A stretch of 8,253 bases of DNA. It comes from Acidobacteriaceae bacterium (lineage in GTDB: Bacteria > Acidobacteriota > Terriglobia > Terriglobales > Acidobacteriaceae). The notes beneath the pieces are model-generated. The model saw only the letters and a list, made by a program, of their open reading frames with translations. It was not told the DNA's origin and did no database searches. Positions 1 through 6,281 of this stretch are shown here, piece after piece (the first letter of the stretch is position 1; the number at the start of each line of letters is the position of its first letter). Location: the NCBI GenBank assembly GCA_025462785.1, contig JAOAPG010000435.1, forward strand, positions 1-8,253. The letters are read 5' to 3'. A program made the position numbers and the translations under genes.

Positions 1-261
1 GCTCATTCCCGGCTTACGAGGAATTCCGGCCGTGATTACAACGATGTCCGAATTCGCCGTGTCAACATAATCATTCGTGCCGACGACATACGAGTCGCGC
101 TTTTCAATCGGCATCGCTTCCAGCAGATCTAGAGCTTTCCCCTGAGGAACTCCCTCCACAATGTCGATCAACACAACATCGGCAAGTTCTTTGGCGGCAA
201 TCCAATGTGCCGCCGTCGCGCCCACATTTCCCGAACCTACAATAGTGACCTTCTTACGCAT
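1..261 (-). CDS. mdh: malate dehydrogenase, N-terminal 87 residues (3' end beyond window)
   Basis: NAD-dependent oxidation of malate to oxaloacetate, a cytoplasmic TCA-cycle step. The 87 visible codons start MRKKVTIVGSGNVGAT, a Rossmann dinucleotide-binding glycine motif (GSGNVG, residues 9-14). An acidic strand end follows (LIDIVEG, 31-37), where the NAD ribose is normally bound. Next come the QGKALDL segment (40-46) and the VVITAGIPRKPGMS stretch (74-87) that precedes the active-site loop in lactate/malate dehydrogenases. The ALDLLEA and AGIPRKPGMS wording favours the LDH-like type of bacterial malate dehydrogenase over lactate dehydrogenase, but the substrate-specificity loop is cut off. 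The ATG has an AAGGA Shine-Dalgarno 7 nt upstream. The gene lies 41 bp downstream of icd on the same strand, so co-transcription is likely. The catalytic His and Arg residues lie outside the window. Confidence 0.93.
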   Translation of the reverse strand, partial: MRKKVTIVGSGNVGATAAHWIAAKELADVVLIDIVEGVPQGKALDLLEAMPIEKRDSYVVGTNDYVDTANSDIVVITAGIPRKPGMS

Positions 262-268
262 GAAAAAT

Positions 269-273
269 TCCTT
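269..273 (-). promoter_or_regulatory. ribosome binding site of mdh
   Basis: AAGGA on the minus strand, 7 nt before the ATG. It lies inside the 41-bp icd-mdh gap and fixes the mdh start. No hairpin that could end transcription was seen in that gap. Confidence 0.6.
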
Positions 274-302
274 TCTGAATCTTCATTCTTTTATGACAAA
301 AC

Positions 303-1730
303 CTACTTCGCCGCCGAGAGCACACTTGCATTCATATTCTCGATGATGTGAGTAGCGAACTCGCTGGTCTTCACCTTCATCGCGCCTTCCATCAACCGCT
401 CGAAGTCGTACGTGACTTTCTTCTGCTCAATGGTGCGCTCAAGACCATGTTCGATCAGATCGGCAGCCTCGCCCCATCCGAGAAACCGGAACAGCATCAC
501 GCCGGAAAGAATCACCGACCCAGGATTAATAACGTCTTTATCCGCGTACTTCGGAGCCGTGCCATGAGTCGCCTCAAAGCAAGCGTAACCATCTCCGATG
601 TTCGCTCCCGGAGCAATGCCGAGACCGCCGACCTGCGCGGCGCAGGCATCTGAAATGTAATCCCCGTTCAAGTTAGGAGCAGCGATCACCGAATATTCTT
701 CCGGACGCGTAACCACCTGCTGAAAAATAGAATCGGCAATCCGGTCATTGATCATGAGCTTCTTTTTCCACGCGCCCTTGCCGTGCGTACTGTAGATCGC
801 ATCCAGCACCTTCTTCACTTCCTTATAAACTCCCTGCTTGAACTCCTCCGGAGCGAATTCGAGGCCGGGTTCGACCAGGGCGGCGTTTTCTTCGATACTC
901 AGATTCGGATTCTTGTCTTTGTTGTCGATGATCCAGCTCTCGCGCTCGGTGATCACCTTGTCGCGAAATTCCTCAGTGGCGAGTTCATAACCCCATTTGC
1001 GAAACGACCCTTCAGTAAATTTCTGGATGTTACCCTTGTGCATGAGGGTCACACTTTTTCGGCCACTCTCCAGCGCATACTGTATGGCCATGCGGACCAG
1101 CCGTTTCGTGCCAGTGATAGAGATCGGCTTAACGCCCACGCCGGAGTCAAGCCGAATCTGCTTCTTCCCACTCTTGAGCATGTCTTTGTTTATGAATTCA
1201 ATCAGCTTGGCCGCTTCGGGTGTGCCTTGCTCCCATTCAATGCCAGCGTAAACATCTTCCGTGTTCTCGCGATAGATCATGACGTCCAAGCGCTCGGGAT
1301 GCTTCACCGGCGAAGGCGTTCCCTTGTAATAGCGCACCGGACGCACGCAAGAATAAAGATCAAGAATCTGCCGCAAAGCAACATTGATCGACCGAATGCC
1401 GCCACCAACCGGCGTCGTCAGCGGACCTTTAATAGCCACGCGAAAATCACGAATGGCGTCGACCGTTTCGTCCGGCAACCACGTATCAAACTTCGCTTTG
1501 GACTTTTCTCCCGCGAACACTTCGTACCACGCCACCCGCCGCTTGCCCTTGTAAGCCTTCTCCACCGCCGCATCGAACACTCGCACCGATGCCTTCCATA
1601 TGTCGCGCCCCGTGCCATCGCCCTCGATGAAGGGAATGATCGGATTGTCGGGTACCTGATATTTGCCGTTGCTGTACTGAATCTTCGCGCCGTTCGTTGG
1701 TACTGGAATGCCGTTGTATGATTCCGCCAT
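303..1730 (-). CDS. icd: NADP-dependent isocitrate dehydrogenase, 475 aa
   Basis: Oxidatively decarboxylates isocitrate to 2-oxoglutarate in the cytoplasmic TCA cycle. By alignment from memory with E. coli Icd, the substrate-site residues are all present: S114, N116, R120 and R130 in the RSINVALRQ...LYSCVRPVR region, R154, Y161, K233, and metal ligands D329, D357 and D361 (NGDYISD). The GDGTG motif is at 37-41. NADP preference is supported by K394-Y395 (HGTAPKYA) and Y441/R445 (YDFERLM), the residues that contact the 2'-phosphate in the E. coli enzyme. S114 matches the serine phosphorylated by AceK in E. coli. The protein is about 60 residues longer than E. coli Icd (416 aa), mostly from an insert around 265-325. 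The start is the ATG at 1730 with GCGAGG 7 nt upstream; an in-frame extension to 1781 lacks homology and a ribosome site. It is followed by mdh. Confidence 0.97.
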   Translation of the reverse strand: MAESYNGIPVPTNGAKIQYSNGKYQVPDNPIIPFIEGDGTGRDIWKASVRVFDAAVEKAYKGKRRVAWYEVFAGEKSKAKFDTWLPDETVDAIRDFRVAIKGPLTTPVGGGIRSINVALRQILDLYSCVRPVRYYKGTPSPVKHPERLDVMIYRENTEDVYAGIEWEQGTPEAAKLIEFINKDMLKSGKKQIRLDSGVGVKPISITGTKRLVRMAIQYALESGRKSVTLMHKGNIQKFTEGSFRKWGYELATEEFRDKVITERESWIIDNKDKNPNLSIEENAALVEPGLEFAPEEFKQGVYKEVKKVLDAIYSTHGKGAWKKKLMINDRIADSIFQQVVTRPEEYSVIAAPNLNGDYISDACAAQVGGLGIAPGANIGDGYACFEATHGTAPKYADKDVINPGSVILSGVMLFRFLGWGEAADLIEHGLERTIEQKKVTYDFERLMEGAMKVKTSEFATHIIENMNASVLSAAK

Positions 1731-1737
1731 TACTTGT

Positions 1738-1743
1738 CCTCGC
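1738..1743 (-). promoter_or_regulatory. ribosome binding site of icd
   Basis: GCGAGG on the minus strand, with 7 nt between it and the ATG at 1730-1728. It supports this start over the longer open frame that begins 51 nt upstream. Confidence 0.6.
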
Positions 1744-1767
1744 CTCTCGATTCGTAAACGACTGGAT

Positions 1768-1805
1768 GGGAAAACTAACAAGTATAAACGTTTTCACATT
1801 AACAA
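1768..1805 (-). promoter_or_regulatory. possible icd promoter region with inverted repeat
   Basis: Read on the minus strand, a TATACT box (1786-1781) makes a good -10 hexamer about 50 nt before the icd start codon. The nearest -35-like hexamer, TTGTTA (1805-1800), is only 13 nt upstream, too close for a normal sigma-70 promoter, so the promoter call is weak. The -10 box sits between two arms of an imperfect inverted repeat: GTGAAAAC (1797-1790) and GTTTTCCC (1775-1768), matching at 7 of 8 positions with a 14-nt centre. That arrangement would suit a repressor operator, but no regulator is identified. Confidence 0.3.
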
Positions 1806-1855
1806 CGCGAAACCGTGCTTAAAGAACTCTTAACGAAGGGGTACGAAGCTTTCCT

Positions 1856-2015
1856 CTAACTAGTCCCTCGACCTCTCTTCTGTTTTCGCAGGACCCATTC
1901 GCGGATGTATGCTGGCAATTCTTAAGGCTGGATGCCGTCCGCTTCGCAGCGCTCAAGAAAACTGACAGCGTCAACGAGATAAAGTCTTGCAGGTCCAGGA
2001 CTATGCGGCGGCCGT
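1856..2015 (-). pseudogene. remnant of a small STAS-like domain gene
   Basis: There is no intact reading frame here, but fragments in two minus-strand frames read as one decayed protein. GRRIVLDL lies in one frame (2013-1990). After a frameshift near 1990 comes a run ARLYLVDAVSFLERCEADGI. A TAA nonsense codon follows at 1924-1922, and the same frame then continues ELPAYIREWVLRKQ to a TAG at 1858-1856. The order VLDL, LVDAVxFL, CEADGI, PAYIREW resembles the C-terminal half of small STAS/anti-sigma-antagonist-like proteins that I recall from acidobacterial and other soil genomes; this is recognition from memory. No start or N-terminal half could be found. It lies directly upstream of the icd leader and downstream of the tautomerase pseudogene, in the same orientation. 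Confidence 0.45.
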
Positions 2016-2071
2016 TCGCTCTGGGCTGATTAGCGTTTACTCATTGGGCAGGATTAAGGGTTTTGGGCAAC

Positions 2072-2539
2072 TTAATTTTGGGCGTAGAATTCGTCCGAAA
2101 TGCCCGACTTAACGGGCACTTCCTTGAACTCCCACGACGAACTGTTCAGAACAGGAAGCATCCGGAAAAGATACGCTCCGGGAACGAACTGCGCGACACC
2201 ATCCTGGAATGACCTCAAGATCGTTCTCGGCAATGGTGATTAGGACGTTTGCGGGATCTATACCCGGATTGCGGCTAAGATTTTCGACCACCCTCTTGTA
2301 AAAAGTTTCTTTTGCGTCGGGCGTCTGCCCGCTTCGCATAATCAGATACATCATCACGCGATGTTGTGTGCGCGTCCGAAACTCGAGCTTCTTTCCCTCG
2401 AGTTCGTGAATATCTGGTAACGCTCGTCCGGGGGAAATCCTTTAAACGTGACCAGCACTGCGGCGTTAAATCCGTCCGCAATCGCCCTGATGTATTCCGG
2501 CGACTATGCCTTCGGAATAGAAACGTTGACAAGTGGCAT
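2072..2539 (-). pseudogene. tautomerase-family protein, inactivated by one stop and two frameshifts
   Basis: Joining three minus-strand frames rebuilds a protein of about 157 residues. It starts MPLVNVSIPKA, where the proline after Met would be the catalytic Pro-1 of the 4-oxalocrotonate tautomerase superfamily. Lesions: TAG at codon 12 (2506-2504); a one-base loss near 2405 within the sequence for FT-ELEGKKLEFRTR; and a shift near 2214, best explained by about 5 lost bases after AENDLE. The middle frame gives RVMMYLIMRSGQTPDAK and NPGIDPANVLITIAEN. The last gives DGVAQFVPGAYLFRMLPV and ends VKSGISDEFYAQN, then TAA at 2074-2072. A GGAG Shine-Dalgarno remains 7 nt before the ATG, and between lesions the codons still read as sensible protein, so inactivation looks recent. 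Each lesion could in principle be a sequencing error, but three in 470 bp in otherwise clean sequence makes decay more likely. Confidence 0.85.
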
Positions 2540-2543
2540 AGCC

Positions 2544-2572
2544 ACACTCCTCAGAAGCACGTCTGTGAGTGT
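2544..2572 (-). other. imperfect hairpin over the pseudogene leader
   Basis: On the minus strand the arms ACACTC and GAGTGT pair, and inside them CAGA pairs with TCTG around a 6-nt loop, with a small asymmetric bulge. The second arm contains the GGAG ribosome site of the tautomerase pseudogene. There is no U-tract after it, so it is not a standard intrinsic terminator. It lies 35 bp after the ctaG stop and could be a processing site or chance. Confidence 0.25.
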
Positions 2573-2606
2573 CTCGACTTAAACGTAACGATGGCATTTC
2601 CCAACC

Positions 2607-3521
2607 CTAAGTATCTAGCCCACGTAAGAATTGGTGATGAGTGTATACCTCTGCATCTGCCCCACTCGCTTCGGTTGCTGGAAATTCGTAGAGCGCGCTT
2701 TCCGCTTCTCTGTGAGCACTAGGCGAGAGGATCTGAATGGTGATTACAACTGCCGGGATCAGATAGGCAAATGTTACGAAAACCCACATTAAGGCGCCGG
2801 CACATTCCTGATCCTGCAAAGGAGACACACTAAAGATGCGCGCGGTGGATACATAGTTCGGGTAAACAACGCGGCCACAAAATGTGAGAAACGCGGAAAG
2901 GATGTCGCAGGGCAACGTTGCGAGGAAGAGATACAAGGGCATGGACCATTGAAGTGGCGTCGCGTCACTGGCCAAGGGCCGGACGATAGGCCGCCAAAAT
3001 AGAAGACCCGCAGACAGAAAGGATGCGTCCTCCACGATGTGCCACGTGTGAGACGTTAGGGCCAGCTGGAATAGTGCGGGAACATGCCATGCGATGACTG
3101 CAGCAGCACCGGCGAGCCAGCAGAAAACAGAGTTGCTGAGAAAATGTCCGAGCAAGGATCGAGTTCTGCTACGGAGAAGCACGCGACGCACGAAGTATTT
3201 CGGGAGTCCGTACACAAATGGCAGAGCCGGCGCCCCAAGAAGTATCAAAGGAGCGCCAGCCGCCATTAATAGAAGATGCTTCAACATATGAATGGTGAGC
3301 AACTGATGATCGAGGGCGGCGAGAGGAGACCCCAGAGCGATCCATATTAAAACCAGTCCACTCGTAAACGCCGCAAGGCGCCAAGCCGGAAACAAAGTCG
3401 GAGACGCACTTCGAAGACGAAGCCAGCCGCGAACGTAGACGAACCCTATCAGGACCAAAATAAACGTCAGCAGCGGCGAGAAGGTTTCCGAGTGCACATG
3501 GGCATGGACTTCTAATGGCAT
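2607..3521 (-). CDS. ctaG: cytochrome c oxidase assembly protein, CtaG (caa3_CtaG) family, 304 aa
   Basis: Multi-spanning inner-membrane protein of the caa3-type CtaG family, which is needed to assemble active caa3 oxidase in Bacillus and is thought to act in copper-centre formation. This is not the periplasmic Cox11-type CtaG of proteobacteria. Hydrophobic helices are visible at about 14-32, 49-70, 75-100, 132-152, 163-178, 193-215 and 243-265. Conserved-looking histidines sit in or beside them: H72, H78 and H82 (LLTIHMLKHLLL), H146 (AWHVPAL), and H158/H161. The C-terminal tail (270-304) is polar and ends in a His pair. The ATG is 8 bp after the cytochrome b-c stop and has no clear Shine-Dalgarno, so it probably depends on translational coupling. 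As the last intact gene of the respiratory cluster, its position beside oxidase subunits fits the assembly role. Confidence 0.88.
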   Translation of the reverse strand: MPLEVHAHVHSETFSPLLTFILVLIGFVYVRGWLRLRSASPTLFPAWRLAAFTSGLVLIWIALGSPLAALDHQLLTIHMLKHLLLMAAGAPLILLGAPALPFVYGLPKYFVRRVLLRSRTRSLLGHFLSNSVFCWLAGAAAVIAWHVPALFQLALTSHTWHIVEDASFLSAGLLFWRPIVRPLASDATPLQWSMPLYLFLATLPCDILSAFLTFCGRVVYPNYVSTARIFSVSPLQDQECAGALMWVFVTFAYLIPAVVITIQILSPSAHREAESALYEFPATEASGADAEVYTHHQFLRGLDT

Positions 3522-3529
3522 AAGGAAGC

Positions 3530-5008
3530 CTAGGGGCGCGTGGCAGTTTCGCCTGTGCCCAGCGCCACTGCGCGGGAGGCATCACGTGCTGGCGCCTGAT
3601 TAGCCGGGTGTAGTGTGTCTAGGAATGCCACCAACGCAGTGGTCTCGGCAGGACTGAGATTTTTTCCGTACGCTGGCATATTCCCTCCTCCCTGGATCAC
3701 TTGTCGAACGAGTTGGTCCTGAGTCATGCGCAGAGCAACGCTGTCGAGTGCCGGTCCGCGTTGTCCTCCTTTGTCATCGAGCGAATGACAGTTGTGGCAC
3801 TGCTTTGCCTGAAAAACGAGGGCGCCTCTTCGCTGTAATGCTGTCCGACCTTGCAGATATTCCGACGGAATCGGTTGACTACTCCAGGCGTCCATCACGG
3901 GGCTCCAGGGCGCATGTTGCGCTAGACGAGTAAACGTGCCAAGCGCCACTGCTATGAGTAGAACCGATAGCACAGCGATTGGTCTCCGTTTCCAACTCTT
4001 TTCGCCTTCACCGGCGACAAACGGAAGTGCAACCAAGACAAGCAGCGCGATCGCCGGACCGATCAGTAATATCGGAGTCTCCGATGAAGGAGGAAGGAAC
4101 GACAGCAATGCATAGAGCCACAAAAAGAAGAAGTCGGGACGCGGAGCGGTTTGAATGATCGTCGGATCCGGTTGGCCACTGGGACCAAAAGGGCCGAAAT
4201 AAACTGCGCAGGCAGCGATTGCAAGAAGAATGAAAGCGGAGAAGAGTATATCCTTCCACACCGCGTTCGGCACGAACGGCACACCATCCTTGTGCGTGAG
4301 CTCGTGATATTCCTGCAAGTAAGTGGCGCGGCGCACGATGCGTCCTGGCATGGGCCACTCGTTGATGCCTAGTTTCAGTACCATCAATAGATGCACACCG
4401 ACAAAAGCAATCAATAGTCCTGGGACCACAAAAACATGCAGCGCAAAGAACCGCGATAGCGTCGCGCCAGCGATGATTGGACCACCGAGCATGAGGTTGA
4501 CAACCCAGGGGCCGATTACAGGGACGCGGCTCGCGATCGATGCGCCGATTCCTAAGCCCCAGTAAGCATCTTGATCGAATCGCAGCACTTGGCCGGTAAA
4601 AGCCATGCCGAGCGTCACGAGCAAGAGGAGGACACCAACGATCCAGGTGAGCTCTCGCGGAAATTTATAAGCTCCGAACAGGAACACTTGCATCATGTGG
4701 ATCAGTACGATCGCGACCATGAAATTCGAACCCCAGCCGTGCAGCGCTCGAATGAACCAACCCAGAGAGATGCCATGATTCAGGGTTTGAAGGCTGTTCC
4801 ATGCCTCTCCCGCAGAAGGCACGTAGATAAGCGCGAGCAATATGCCGGTAACGATCTGCAGCATGAAAACCGTTAGCGCAGCACTGCCGAAAACATAGAA
4901 CCAGCTCGCAGTCTCGCGCGGAACCGGGTGCTCGGCGGTGTCGCGAATCGGCGTACCGAGCTGCAGCCTTAACTCAAACCATTCGCCTACTTTTTGGATC
5001 AGGCGCAT
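3530..5008 (-). CDS. cytochrome b of a bc-type complex with fused C-terminal cytochrome c domain, 492 aa
   Basis: Membrane core of a quinol:cytochrome c oxidoreductase. Helix B carries heme ligands H90 and H104 (13 residues between) and helix D carries H191 and H206 (14 between), the spacing typical of cytochrome b6-type rather than mitochondrial-type proteins. GQVLRFDQDAYWG (139-151) matches the segment after helix C. The subunit-IV-like half (about 250-365) has RPDFFFLWLYALL at 290-302 where most homologues have PEWY. After a transmembrane helix (343-361) and linker comes a class I cytochrome c domain: CHNCH with C404, C407 and H408, and probable axial ligand M444 in GGNMPAYG. The tail after 470 is Ala/Arg-rich. 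The start is the ATG at 5008, with GAGG 5 nt upstream and the 'RLIQKVGEWFELRL' amphipathic N-terminus; a 76-codon upstream extension is in the Rieske gene in another frame. It overlaps the Rieske gene by 10 bp and is followed by ctaG. Confidence 0.93.
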   Translation of the reverse strand: MRLIQKVGEWFELRLQLGTPIRDTAEHPVPRETASWFYVFGSAALTVFMLQIVTGILLALIYVPSAGEAWNSLQTLNHGISLGWFIRALHGWGSNFMVAIVLIHMMQVFLFGAYKFPRELTWIVGVLLLLVTLGMAFTGQVLRFDQDAYWGLGIGASIASRVPVIGPWVVNLMLGGPIIAGATLSRFFALHVFVVPGLLIAFVGVHLLMVLKLGINEWPMPGRIVRRATYLQEYHELTHKDGVPFVPNAVWKDILFSAFILLAIAACAVYFGPFGPSGQPDPTIIQTAPRPDFFFLWLYALLSFLPPSSETPILLIGPAIALLVLVALPFVAGEGEKSWKRRPIAVLSVLLIAVALGTFTRLAQHAPWSPVMDAWSSQPIPSEYLQGRTALQRRGALVFQAKQCHNCHSLDDKGGQRGPALDSVALRMTQDQLVRQVIQGGGNMPAYGKNLSPAETTALVAFLDTLHPANQAPARDASRAVALGTGETATRP

Positions 5009-5544
5009 GTTGTCCTCGTTCCCGCAGTCTCCGCAACTGGTTGCCCGGGCGTCGGCATTTCGCCAGCCTTGATCAGCAGTGCTCCATTTGCGATTTTGTA
5101 GGCGTATTGAAATAGACCGCGTTCCGGAGGTCCAGAGGCCCGCGATCCGTCCTGATAATAAGCACCGCCGTGACAGGGACACATGAACAGGTTTGATTGA
5201 GGAAACCAGCGAACCGGACATCCAAGGTGCGCGCAATTTATGGCGAAGACTTGAAAGTTTTGATCATCAACGTTCCGAACCCAGCAAGCTACGTCGCCAG
5301 TTTGGCCGTCCCAAGCATTCACCACGGGATTGTGGTAAGTCGCGAGTCGCGTCTGGCCCGCAGGAAATTGTTCCAAGCCTCCAAGAGAGAGCCACGACTC
5401 AAATCCAGTTTTTCTTTCGCGAATCACAGGCGAGAGAAGATAGCGCACGATTGGCACAGCCAAAAAAACACCGACAATACCATTGAGAAGAAAGCCCAGC
5501 TTCACCAGCATCGTGCGTCTAGACATTCCGTTGTCTGCAATCAT
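4999..5544 (-). CDS. Rieske [2Fe-2S] iron-sulfur protein of the bc complex, 181 aa
   Basis: Takes one electron from quinol at the Qo site and passes it to the c-type heme. The cluster motifs are CAHLGC (C104, H106, C109) and CPCHGG (C122, C124, H125). C104, H106, C122 and H125 would be the iron ligands and C109-C124 the stabilising disulfide. GPPERGL (138-144) matches the proline loop that covers the cluster. The N-terminus has a twin-arginine-like motif, SRRTMLVKLG (8-17), before one hydrophobic anchor (about 15-37), so Tat-dependent export of the folded domain is expected. The ATG at 5544 has a GGAGG 6 nt upstream and overlaps the upstream cytochrome c stop as ATGA. Met7 is a less likely alternative. 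The last codons overlap the start of the cytochrome b gene. Confidence 0.95.
   Translation of the reverse strand: MIADNGMSRRTMLVKLGFLLNGIVGVFLAVPIVRYLLSPVIRERKTGFESWLSLGGLEQFPAGQTRLATYHNPVVNAWDGQTGDVACWVRNVDDQNFQVFAINCAHLGCPVRWFPQSNLFMCPCHGGAYYQDGSRASGPPERGLFQYAYKIANGALLIKAGEMPTPGQPVAETAGTRTTCA
5014..5017 (-). promoter_or_regulatory. ribosome binding site of cytochrome b-c gene
   Basis: GAGG on the minus strand, 5 nt before the ATG at 5008-5006. It lies inside the last codons of the Rieske gene and fixes the cytochrome b start at the MRLIQKV residue rather than the longer frame upstream. Confidence 0.6.
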
Positions 5545-6281
5545 TGAGGTCCTCCGTTTGCTGGATTTATAGAAGTAATCGAGAGCGGCTGGTCTGGAAC
5601 TCTCGACCGCTTGCTAGAAAGCCATGCCACCAGGTCAGAGATTTCTTGGGCGGACATCGGGTGGCCGGGTACATCACCGCGCCAGTCGGGCGAACCGAGT
5701 TCTGGTCGACCTGCAATTACAGTTGTTCGAAGATCCCGATCACTTACCAGCGCAAGATAGGCGCCGTCAACAATCGAGCTGGCCTTTGTCCCTCCGTGAC
5801 CATCGGGACCATGACAAGACGAACAATATGTTTGATAGGCACCGGCACCGCGTTGCTGATCGCCGGGAGCCTGCGCTGTATAGGGCGGCACAGTTGCATC
5901 GCGGAGAGCGTCAGGCTTCGCCCAGGAACGGATTCCATGAACAATGGCGTCGATCTGTTTGTCGGTGAGCATCCCACCCGCACTCTGCGCAAAAGCGGGC
6001 ATTGCTGTGCCGGAGACCCCGCTAGCGGTGGTGTGGCGAATTACGGCGTCGTCCGCGATGGCGAGAAAAACCGGATTTACGAGAGCCAGCGCTGCCCCCC
6101 CCTTCCCGTTCTTGCCATGACATCCTGCGCAGTTCTCGCTATAAAGCAGATTGAAGTCCACGATCTGATCAGGCCGCACAATCGCTGAGTCTGCCGCAGG
6201 ACGGCCGGGTGCTCTGTTGCATGCAACACAGATAGCCATGGTAAGAATCGCGAGCGCGGACGCGATGGCTTGGAAGTTCAT
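5541..6281 (-). CDS. diheme c-type cytochrome, probable lipoprotein, 246 aa
   Basis: Two class I cytochrome c domains in tandem. The first has CAGCH (C51, C54, H55) followed by GKNGKGG, with M94 (GTAMPAF) the probable sixth ligand. The second has CSSCH (C153, C156, H157) followed by GPDGHGG, with M209 (GHPMSAQ) probable. The N-terminal hydrophobic stretch ends ICVAC-N, so Cys21 could be lipidated and tether the protein on the outer face of the membrane; Cys at the -3 position is atypical, so ordinary secretion is possible. A Pro/Ala-rich linker (130-145) joins the domains. The start overlaps the stop of the upstream membrane-protein gene as ATGA and lacks a strong Shine-Dalgarno. The stop overlaps the Rieske start in the same way. 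Placed between oxidase and bc genes, it is likely an electron carrier or subunit linking the two complexes. It could also be annotated simply as cytochrome c, class I. Confidence 0.92.
   Translation of the reverse strand: MNFQAIASALAILTMAICVACNRAPGRPAADSAIVRPDQIVDFNLLYSENCAGCHGKNGKGGAALALVNPVFLAIADDAVIRHTTASGVSGTAMPAFAQSAGGMLTDKQIDAIVHGIRSWAKPDALRDATVPPYTAQAPGDQQRGAGAYQTYCSSCHGPDGHGGTKASSIVDGAYLALVSDRDLRTTVIAGRPELGSPDWRGDVPGHPMSAQEISDLVAWLSSKRSRVPDQPLSITSINPANGGPQ
5551..5555 (-). promoter_or_regulatory. ribosome binding site of the Rieske gene
   Basis: GGAGG on the minus strand, 6 nt before the ATG at 5544-5542. It supports Met1 over Met7 and is the strongest Shine-Dalgarno within the bc part of the cluster. 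Confidence 0.65.

Noticed and set aside
783..1721. Long plus-strand open frame of 312 codons opposite icd
   Set aside because: It is fully antisense to a highly conserved icd gene, and its translation is rich in Arg/His with no recognisable domain. Such frames arise from codon bias of the opposite strand.
1731..1781. Upstream extension of the icd frame
   Set aside because: No Shine-Dalgarno, no homology in the 17 extra residues, and it would include the probable promoter region.
1786..1805. TTGTTA/TATACT pair as a standard sigma-70 promoter
   Set aside because: The spacer is only 13 nt, well short of 16-18; only the -10-like box is kept, at low confidence.
2366..2722. Plus-strand frame of 118 codons across the pseudogene start and ctaG end
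   Set aside because: It lies antisense to both the tautomerase pseudogene and ctaG, and shows no domain or ribosome site.
5009..5236. 76-codon N-terminal extension of the cytochrome b frame
   Set aside because: It overlaps the Rieske coding sequence, including the CPCHGG region, has no cytochrome b homology, and the ATG at 5008 has its own GAGG and the normal family N-terminus.
5544..6188. Plus-strand open frame of 214 codons opposite the diheme cytochrome
   Set aside because: It is antisense to a gene with two clear heme motifs; its product has no sensible motif or leader.
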